From Bacteroidota bacterium (lineage in GTDB: Bacteria > Bacteroidota > Rhodothermia > Rhodothermales > Bin80), in assembly GCA_028873925.1 (NCBI GenBank), contig JAPPNA010000009.1, forward strand, positions 1-36,139: a stretch of DNA of 36,139 bases, given 5' to 3'. A model generated the notes under the pieces. It searched no databases. It saw nothing but the letters and a program-made list of their open reading frames with translations, and was not told the origin of the DNA. This document shows positions 1 through 6,895 of the stretch, piece after piece. Both the position numbers and the translations under genes were made by a program. How positions within the stretch are numbered: the first letter of the stretch is position 1; each line of letters starts with the position of its first letter.

Positions 1-621
1 CCGACGGACCGAATTGCACCGACAGTCGTGGTCAAGCCGAACGGCTGGTATCCTGGTCACTGGTTGACCCCACGACTAAGGCCGCCTTCCTCGAACAGGG
101 ACCGAAATTACCCGAAAAAAGTCCGAAAATCCCATCCGCGGAGTACCTGATCCGGCCACCTCACTAGTTTACCATACGGATACGATGCACCGGTCCTTGC
201 TCCGCGGCAGCTAGGTCGTGATGCGCCACCCGTAGTCAAGCACGAATCGCAGGGCGGACCAGCTCAGATGGACACTGCGCATCTTGAGCCGGGAGTGGAT
301 CAGGTAACCGTCGGTGCGGCGGTCGGTCCGGCGAAAGAGCGATTTAAGCCCCAACTGACTTTTCATAGAGACTCAACGTCGGAACCCGAGCGTATTCGCG
401 TGGCTTCTGTGACTTGCGCATGACAGGACGATTGTGCTATCTTGGGACTGATGCAGACTGTGCTACTCGGCGCATTGAGCTCCGGTGCGTCTCTCGTTGG
501 AAAGGGCAAGAAACATGCCGGGATTGGATTGCCTCTGGTAAGCCAGGTCCAGATCCTGAAGCCCCGTCCATCGCGTCCATATCCAATTTTATTGCCGCTC
601 CACCAAATTCTGTAGGAATTC
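1..621. other. gene-poor left edge
   Basis: I see no convincing gene in these 620 bases. Several overlapping open frames exist on both strands, but none has a recognisable domain, signal peptide or ribosome binding site. The cleanest is a 51-codon minus-strand frame at 211-366, basic and without a family I recognise. The last 100 bases presumably hold the promoter of the small secreted protein gene that follows, but I cannot point to a clear promoter. Confidence 0.5.
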
Positions 622-909
622 ATGTCAACTCTTCGCACACTCAAACTCATCCAGGTTCTGCTGGCTGTAGCGATCACTTTCTTGGCTATAGGTTTGCGTC
701 AGACGGACCCAGCGGTTGCAGATCAACAGACAGAAGAGCAAGATCACAAGATGGATGTTCGTGGGGGCTGTATATTTGTAAATGGACCGAGAAGTGGGCC
801 TCCCTGTTACCGCGTGTTTTGTAGGGATCCTGGGACAGATTGCTCCAAATGGAGGGGTGCCTGTTTCACCCTGGATGAGGACGATGAAGATGGCTATTGT
901 GATTACTAA
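622..909 (+). CDS. small secreted Cys-rich protein (copy 1)
   Basis: A 95-residue exported protein of unknown function. Residues 1-33 form a signal peptide: a basic start (STLRTLK), a hydrophobic stretch VLLAVAITFLAIGL, and a likely cleavage near AVA-DQ. The mature part of about 60 residues has six cysteines spaced over its last 50 residues and a very acidic stretch (DEDDEDG) before the C-terminal CDY, suggesting a small disulfide-bonded secreted domain. An AGGA lies about six bases before the ATG. The gene is followed after 52 bases by a six-bladed propeller gene and then a thioredoxin-like gene on the same strand. A similar-sized exported Cys protein sits upstream of a decayed propeller at the other end of the window. 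The arrangement recalls the small NVEALA-type proteins found beside propeller genes in Bacteroides, but I see no NVEALA motif, so family membership is not claimed. Confidence 0.7.
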   Translation: MSTLRTLKLIQVLLAVAITFLAIGLRQTDPAVADQQTEEQDHKMDVRGGCIFVNGPRSGPPCYRVFCRDPGTDCSKWRGACFTLDEDDEDGYCDY

Positions 910-961
910 GCATAGCTGCGTCCTTTCCAAAAGGGGCAAATGCAGCCGCTAAGAGGTTAAC

Positions 962-1987
962 ATGGTTCTGGCTGAGGGTTGGACTCAATGGACGCTTTTG
1001 TTGGCGATCGGCATTTCTGCGGTTGCTGAGGTGTCTGCCCAAGACGAGTCTGCCGCTGAATTGAAGTATTTCAAGTCAGTACGAACGATCGTGTTTGACG
1101 ACCCGGATGTGCCGCCGATTGCTGCCATTGATCACATGGATGTGGATGCATCCGGCCGATTGCTCGTGACAGATGAGCTGGGCGAGCAAGTGTTGCTGTT
1201 TGACTCTAAAGGAATACTGCTCGCTTCGCTGGATCCACGGGGCTGTCACCCTGGATTCACCTTTCTGCCTGTTGGGGCCATGTTTGGGGGAGATGAGTAC
1301 ATTTTTCTCCGAAATGCAGGGCCTTGGGGGTATCTTTTTACATCAGAGGGTGCCTGTATGGAAGATGTGGACCCCGAATTCGTGCCATCAACATTTATGG
1401 ACATTGATCCGACCGGGACCTTGTTTGGAGTACAGGAAAAACCCTTCTGGGAAGTACGACGTATGAGCCCCTCCGGCAAGCTCCAAGAAACATTCCCCGT
1501 AATGGAACCCCGGTATCCCAACGCGAGCAGCCGATACGCTGATGGTGGGGTCGTTGCCGATGGGACGCACATCTATTTCGCGTGGGCACCTGAGCCAGCT
1601 GTCTTGAAATACACTCTGGCTGGCGAGTTTGTACGCAAAATCCAGAAGCGCTCGCGATACTTCAAGCCGCCGGATGCCGACCTGCCAGCTGAAGTGTCGC
1701 CGGAATTGTTCGCCGCGCTTAGGAGATGGACCGGGACCATTACGCGCTCCGTACTTGAACTGGATGACCATATTATCATGGTCCAGTACCTTGACTATCA
1801 ACGGGGCACTGGCTATCAGGTGTTCAGCAAGGATGGGACCCTGATTGCTGAAGAACTCGGCATCGGGGGCCGGTTCTTTATCCACGGACGTGATGGATTT
1901 GCTTATGGCATCATCCAACCGGACTTGGACGAAAAGGGCGAATTGCCCAACCCCTACTTGATAGTATACAAATTCTCGCCCCCATAA
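962..1987 (+). CDS. exported six-bladed beta-propeller protein
   Basis: A 341-residue protein of the six-bladed beta-propeller (NHL/TolB-like) type. An AGAGG lies five bases upstream of the ATG. The N-terminus has a signal peptide (WTLLLAIGISAVAEVSA) with likely cleavage before QDE. The mature chain shows repeated blades with the usual pattern of a hydrophobic strand followed by a D-x-x-G turn: 'DVDASGRLLVTDE', 'LFDSKGILLASL', 'DIDPTGTLFG', 'KYTLAGEFVRKI', 'VFSKDGTLIAEE'. In Bacteroidota such proteins are cell-envelope or secreted proteins of mostly unknown ligand. It lies between the Cys-rich miniprotein and the thioredoxin-like gene (11 bases downstream), probably one transcript. Unlike the decayed copy at the right end, it has no lipobox cysteine, so it should be periplasmic or secreted rather than lipid-anchored. 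Fold assignment is firm; function is unknown. Confidence 0.8.
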   Translation: MVLAEGWTQWTLLLAIGISAVAEVSAQDESAAELKYFKSVRTIVFDDPDVPPIAAIDHMDVDASGRLLVTDELGEQVLLFDSKGILLASLDPRGCHPGFTFLPVGAMFGGDEYIFLRNAGPWGYLFTSEGACMEDVDPEFVPSTFMDIDPTGTLFGVQEKPFWEVRRMSPSGKLQETFPVMEPRYPNASSRYADGGVVADGTHIYFAWAPEPAVLKYTLAGEFVRKIQKRSRYFKPPDADLPAEVSPELFAALRRWTGTITRSVLELDDHIIMVQYLDYQRGTGYQVFSKDGTLIAEELGIGGRFFIHGRDGFAYGIIQPDLDEKGELPNPYLIVYKFSPP

Positions 1988-1998
1988 CGGACAGCCTC

Positions 1999-2613
1999 AT
2001 GTCCTCGCCCGTTAAGACTGAAGTCACCAAGGTGTTGGCCTTAGCTGTGCTCCTCATTCTGAGTATCGGGTATCTCCCAATTAGTGACACCGACGAGCAC
2101 TCTTCCTCAACTGGAGATTTTCATGTTGATGTCAATTTCAGTTCCGTGGACTCACTTTGGTTGGCCTTCGTAGGACAGGTCATTGCGCCGCTCCACGCCC
2201 GTAATACTTTGCCCGGATATCAGATAGGTGCCCTTGATTTGACAGCTCCGAGCCTGATCATCCCCATTCCCGGGAATTCCTGCATCCAACGACAGGTTAC
2301 GGCACTAAGACGAATTCGGGACTTGCATGACCTCATTGGCGGAGAACTGCCTGTCCGGGTGCTTCTACTGTCTCAATTTGATGAAGATGCCACGAGAATG
2401 AAGGCGCTCCTTCTTCGGAAAGCCATTCGCCCCTCGTTTGAGTTGTGGTACAGCAATGAGCTGACCCGTCTTTCAAAGAGTATCCTCCTTCGGCAGTTGG
2501 AGCCAGTCCTCTTGGTCAGTAATTCCACGGTAGCTGAGGTGTATCATGCTGTTGAGCATGACAGAATCAAGCGTGCTGTCGCTGAAATGAAGGCATCTGC
2601 GTCTGCAGATTGA
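1999..2613 (+). CDS. thioredoxin-like membrane-anchored protein
   Basis: A 204-residue protein with an N-terminal hydrophobic segment at about residues 11-27 (VLALAVLLILSIGYLPI), which could be a signal anchor. The rest has the look of a degraded AhpC/TlpA-type thioredoxin fold: a strand LIIPIPGNSC, then a helix, then VRVLLLSQF, and a late strand PVLLVSN resembling the cis-Pro-containing part of thioredoxins. There is only one cysteine, about residue 95, at the place where a CxxC would normally sit, so dithiol oxidoreductase activity is unlikely. It begins 11 bases after the propeller gene and probably shares its transcript. The thioredoxin-like call is an inference from strand order and position, not from a conserved active site. 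Confidence 0.55.
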   Translation: MSSPVKTEVTKVLALAVLLILSIGYLPISDTDEHSSSTGDFHVDVNFSSVDSLWLAFVGQVIAPLHARNTLPGYQIGALDLTAPSLIIPIPGNSCIQRQVTALRRIRDLHDLIGGELPVRVLLLSQFDEDATRMKALLLRKAIRPSFELWYSNELTRLSKSILLRQLEPVLLVSNSTVAEVYHAVEHDRIKRAVAEMKASASAD

Positions 2614-2932
2614 ATCCATGCGTGACGCAATTCACAAGGCGCTTTACCGTACGCTTACGCTCGGTCGGCGGAGTTCGGTCTATTATGAGTCGGAGACAGT
2701 CCGGTTCCAGAGTTTTGAAAGAGGCTCACCTGTCTGAACAAGCCATGGCAAGACCCTTCATCCGGTACGAATATACGCGCTCAGCAGAAGCGGGCAACAT
2801 GATCCGAGAGCATGATTGATGGAACAAGGGCAACACACGGTGGGTATCCAAATCAGGATTGTCACCCGCACAGATGATTATGTCGCAGACTGCAGAGGTG
2901 GGTCCGGCGCGCGCGGTTGGGGTTAGCGGTGG
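2614..2932 (+). other. intergenic gap before TonB receptor
   Basis: No supportable gene. A 39-codon frame at 2618-2737 starts five bases after the preceding stop, but it has no recognisable features. The gap probably holds the promoter of the TonB receptor/DUF4249 pair. I see no clear terminator hairpin. Confidence 0.4.
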
Positions 2933-5308
2933 ATGGACGTACGTCTGATGTGGCGGAACAGGAATACATCAGGGGATTGGATTCCAAGACTCGTGTGCGG
3001 GGTGAGTTGGTTGGTGCTAGCAGGTCACGCGGGCGCTCAGACTCACGGGGTCCAAGGGTATGTGACCAACGGGGTGACGGGCGAGGTGTTGATCGGTGCG
3101 CACGTTTATGAGTTGCGTACCGGAAAGGGCGCGGTAACCAATCAGTACGGATTTTTCAGGCTGCTCGCCGCCGCCGACACATTTCGCTTACAGATTAGTC
3201 ATGTCGGGTATGAGCAACTTATCCGTGAGCTCATTCCCTTCAACAGTGTCAGGACGTTTGAATTACGGCCTCTCGTGACCCGGTTGGACTCAGTTGTCGT
3301 CACAGCGGATACTGAGCAGCTGGAACATCGGTTGCTCTTGGGCAAAGTTACGATCGCACCGGAGGAGGTGGCTACACTATCGGCGCTGCTTGGAGAGGCG
3401 GATATCCTGAAGGTGTTTCAGCTGAAGCCCGGGATATCCTTCGGGACGGAAGGCACTTCAGGCCTTCATGTGCGCGGGGGCAGCCCGGACCAGAATCTCG
3501 TGATTGTTGATGGAGCACCGATCTACAACTGGAGTCATGTGTTCGGATTCGTCTCCAGCTTCAATCATGACGCTCTCAATGAGGCTGATCTCTATAAGGG
3601 ATGGTTTCCCGCCCGATACGGTGGACGCTTGTCGTCAGTGATAGACCTGACCATGCGCGAGGGCAACCGCCGTGAATTTGAAGGTGGGGGGACCTTGGGA
3701 CTGCTGGCTTCCCGAGTGACAGTTGAAGGGCCCATTCGGAAGAACGAGAGCTCCTTTATCATTTCGGCGCGGCGCACTTATCTGGATCTGCTGGTCCGAC
3801 CGCTCAATTGGATTGGCGGGACGGATTTTCTGATAAGATATCATTTTGGCGATATCAATGCGAAGGCCAACATGATTCTTTCTAGCCGAGATCACGCGTT
3901 TATCAGCGTGTATGCTAGCCAGGACAGCTACTACCTGCGTGATGGTCCTAAGGAAGAACAGGTACGCAATGGTGTCGGTTGGGGGAATCTGGTTGGAACG
4001 CTGCGGTGGAATCGGGTCCTTATGCGCAAGATGTTCTTGAATTTTGCGCTGTTGCACAGCCGCTACAGGTATTCCGCGCTTGACAGATATACGGTCTCCG
4101 CAGTCAATTCCGGCAGCCGAACCAATGAGTTGTATGAGACGCGATTCAGATCGGGAGTTTCAGACTGGACTGCAAAGGCTGACTTGGAGTATAGCCCCTT
4201 AATGAGGCATGGCCTACGCTTCGGTTCCTCTCTGAGTCGCAAGCGGTACACGCCGGGTGTGCAACGCGTCCGTGAAAGAGCTGGTGTCGCCTCCGTTCAG
4301 GACACGCTGATTGAGACCAATAGGGAGCATGTTGCTCTTGAATGGCATGCTTATGTGGAAGATACAGGACGTTTCAAAGAGCGGATTCGGATCAACGGGG
4401 GGTTTCATTTGTCAGGATTCAGGGCACGGGGGGCGCGTTATGCATCCGTGGAACCCCGCGTTTCGGCACTGATTTGGATATCGCCCGCCTGGGCAGCTAC
4501 GGGTTCGTATGCTCGTGCGTACCAGTATGTACACCTTCTAACAAATAGCGGTGTCGGACCACCGACTGACCTCTGGGTACCCAGTACCCGTCGCGTCTCC
4601 CCGCAGCGGGCCTGGCAGCTGAGCGCAGGGGTGTCCCGCGAGCGGACGCAAGATGCAATCGCGGCGAGCATTACAGGATATTACAAGGCCATGAACGGTG
4701 TGATTGAATACTTGGAAGGGAGCAGTCTTGTCGGGCTAAGGCGTGATTGGGAGAGCCAGATAGCTGCCGGACGCGGATGGTCCTATGGCATCGAAACGCT
4801 GATTGAGCGAAAGCGGCGCAAGTTGAGCGGATGGATCGGGTATACACTCTCCTGGACTTGGCGACGCGTGCCCGGTATCAATCAGGGACGACCTTATCCG
4901 TACCGGTACGACCGCAGGCATGACATTTCAGTAGCACTCACTCGGCCCCTTGGCCGCCGCACGGTGTCCGTTTCCTGGGTGTTCGCATCCGGTCATGCAG
5001 TCTCAGTTCCCATCGCGCAATATATTGAAGACGGAACCCTGGTCAGCATAATCCAAGGGCGAAATCAGCAGCGCATGCCCGCGTACCACCGGCTAGATCT
5101 GAGTCTCCATTCGCCCAGGAGAAACGGCAGAAACAGGCTCACGATCAGCATCTACAATCTGTATAATCACCGCAACGCCTTCTACACCTATGTCCGGGAA
5201 TCCTCAGAATTTGACCCCTTTGCAGGTTACGCTGACGAAGGCCGCAGCTTTCGAAAGGTAACCCTGTTCCCGGTGATCCCGTCTGTCAGTTACAGCTTCA
5301 CCTTTTGA
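2933..5308 (+). CDS. TonB-dependent receptor with CarboxypepD-like N-domain
   Basis: A 791-residue outer-membrane active transporter. The order of domains is: signal peptide (LVCGVSWLVLAGHAGAQ), a carboxypeptidase-regulatory-like beta-sandwich at about residues 37-112 (GYVTNGVTGEVLIGAHVY ... GFFRL), a plug domain at about 140-260 with the typical 'LHVRGGSPDQNLVIVDGAPIY' type motif (here split around HVRGGSPDQN and VIVDGAPIYN) and GWFPARYGGRLSSVIDL, then a 22-strand barrel ending in a C-terminal phenylalanine (SYSFTF). This is the SusC-like architecture common in Bacteroidota. No TonB box can be assigned with confidence. The DUF4249 lipoprotein gene begins nine bases after its stop, a pairing frequently seen in this phylum. 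The substrate is unknown. A second ATG at 2948 would also leave an intact signal peptide. Confidence 0.9.
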   Translation: MDVRLMWRNRNTSGDWIPRLVCGVSWLVLAGHAGAQTHGVQGYVTNGVTGEVLIGAHVYELRTGKGAVTNQYGFFRLLAAADTFRLQISHVGYEQLIRELIPFNSVRTFELRPLVTRLDSVVVTADTEQLEHRLLLGKVTIAPEEVATLSALLGEADILKVFQLKPGISFGTEGTSGLHVRGGSPDQNLVIVDGAPIYNWSHVFGFVSSFNHDALNEADLYKGWFPARYGGRLSSVIDLTMREGNRREFEGGGTLGLLASRVTVEGPIRKNESSFIISARRTYLDLLVRPLNWIGGTDFLIRYHFGDINAKANMILSSRDHAFISVYASQDSYYLRDGPKEEQVRNGVGWGNLVGTLRWNRVLMRKMFLNFALLHSRYRYSALDRYTVSAVNSGSRTNELYETRFRSGVSDWTAKADLEYSPLMRHGLRFGSSLSRKRYTPGVQRVRERAGVASVQDTLIETNREHVALEWHAYVEDTGRFKERIRINGGFHLSGFRARGARYASVEPRVSALIWISPAWAATGSYARAYQYVHLLTNSGVGPPTDLWVPSTRRVSPQRAWQLSAGVSRERTQDAIAASITGYYKAMNGVIEYLEGSSLVGLRRDWESQIAAGRGWSYGIETLIERKRRKLSGWIGYTLSWTWRRVPGINQGRPYPYRYDRRHDISVALTRPLGRRTVSVSWVFASGHAVSVPIAQYIEDGTLVSIIQGRNQQRMPAYHRLDLSLHSPRRNGRNRLTISIYNLYNHRNAFYTYVRESSEFDPFAGYADEGRSFRKVTLFPVIPSVSYSFTF

Positions 5309-5317
5309 AAACGCCGA

Positions 5318-6619
5318 ATGAGTACTGTCAGATCGTTGATCCCATTGCTGCTGTGCATCGTGCTGGGTTGTGAGGGTCCGGTGGAGTTCCCGGGCTATCC
5401 TTATCAACCGAAGCTCGTTGTAACGAGCGAATTCTCAGCGCAGTCCGCCTGGCATGCAGTTCTGCAACGTACGGTGGGCTTTGATGAAGTGGTTTCTTTT
5501 CCAGTCGGAGTGGAGCACGCAACTATTGCCGTAACGGGCGATGATGGCTCGCAGGTTGAGCTGATGCACAAGGGAGGCGGGTTTTACCAGGCCGGTTGCT
5601 GCCGACCCAAACCCGGGGTTACGTACCAGATGGTGGTTCGGGCTGACGGATTTGTACAGGCCACCGCGAGCGACAGATTGCCTGCAACGGTGCCGATAGA
5701 CGTGGTACGTAGAACGACTGTGGTCCGGGAGGGAAGACCGACAGCCCGCCTTGAGATTGATTTCCAGGATGCTAGGGGTGTACGCAATTATTACGAGCTG
5801 TCCGTCTTGCTGGATGTGCGTTGGCTGCCAGTAGGATTCACGGTCCTGAATGTTGAAGTGCAGGATCAGCTGCAGGATTATGGCGTGGGTGATTTCATCG
5901 AACCGGACTTAGCCGCCATTTTTGTCAGACGAGTTCTCCTCCACGATGACGGATTTGATGGTAAGGCGTATACCTTGATTTTGGAAGTAGATCCATTTCA
6001 TTCGGTTGAAGAGATTGGAGGTCCCCTTTCCGTTAAACTGCGCACGGTGAGTGAAGCGTATTATCAGTACCGGCGGTCGCAGTTGTTGCAGGAAAATCTG
6101 AGCGTAGACCCATTCGCGGAGCCAGTTACGATAAGGTCAAATGTTATGGGCGGACACGGCGTATTCGCCGGTTATGCTCCGCAGACCCACGGCGACCTGT
6201 CCGACACCGTGCTGCTTCAGCGGATTGCAGGGCCCTATGTACTCTCCTACTTTGATGTGCGCAGGGATGGCGCGGGGTTTCTCTACGTTACCGGGGGTGA
6301 TTCGGGGAAATTGGAGCTGCAAACAGATCACAGGGTACTCGGGGAATTACAGATACCGCTGAACAATGGGGAGTTCTGGTCCGCCAGCCTGGACGGAGGA
6401 TTCGTGTTAAGTGGAACCAGTCTGCGTTTGTTTCACAGTGCGGATACAGCGCTCAGGGACATGGAATTTGAGTACAGGCCTGAATATTCAACGCTAAACG
6501 GCAACATAGCCATCGATTTCGGAGAGTACGTAGCAGTCGAGTTCAAAAAGGCGGATACGCAGCCGACACCTGTTCAACAGCGTCCAGTCTCGTTATCTGG
6601 TTCCACGCCCAGACCGTAA
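5318..6619 (+). CDS. DUF4249 family lipoprotein
   Basis: A 433-residue lipoprotein. The N-terminus is a lipoprotein signal (LIPLLLCIVLGC) with the lipid-modified cysteine at residue 18. The following region (QPKLVVTSEFSAQ ... VEHATIAVTGDDG ... GGGFYQAG, then PGVTYQMVVRADGF) is typical of DUF4249, a family that accompanies TonB-dependent receptors in Bacteroidota. The protein is probably attached to the outer membrane and works with the upstream receptor, either as a surface or periplasmic accessory factor; the precise role is not known for the family. It starts nine bases after the receptor stop, so the two are almost certainly cotranscribed. The C-terminus is rich in Pro, Gln and Thr and appears disordered. 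Confidence 0.85.
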   Translation: MSTVRSLIPLLLCIVLGCEGPVEFPGYPYQPKLVVTSEFSAQSAWHAVLQRTVGFDEVVSFPVGVEHATIAVTGDDGSQVELMHKGGGFYQAGCCRPKPGVTYQMVVRADGFVQATASDRLPATVPIDVVRRTTVVREGRPTARLEIDFQDARGVRNYYELSVLLDVRWLPVGFTVLNVEVQDQLQDYGVGDFIEPDLAAIFVRRVLLHDDGFDGKAYTLILEVDPFHSVEEIGGPLSVKLRTVSEAYYQYRRSQLLQENLSVDPFAEPVTIRSNVMGGHGVFAGYAPQTHGDLSDTVLLQRIAGPYVLSYFDVRRDGAGFLYVTGGDSGKLELQTDHRVLGELQIPLNNGEFWSASLDGGFVLSGTSLRLFHSADTALRDMEFEYRPEYSTLNGNIAIDFGEYVAVEFKKADTQPTPVQQRPVSLSGSTPRP

Positions 6620-6895
6620 AGGACGCGCAGTGCCGGCTTTCGTTGGCAGGCGCGTATTGGGGATAGTTTCAGGCGATTCGTGTCGTACAGATGGCTCAAG
6701 CCTGATCACTTCCCAATGTGCACGGTAACGGCTTGGCTACACCCCGACCAGCGGTCCAAGTCTCGCGGTTAGCTTTGGCCTGAGAAAGCGGTCTCTTAAC
6801 GAAGCGGCTGATCAACAGCGGTTAGCGATTCGCGGCGGGAATGGTCTTCGGTTGAGCATCTCGCGGTGCTGCACGATGCCCACCGAATTCAGCTG

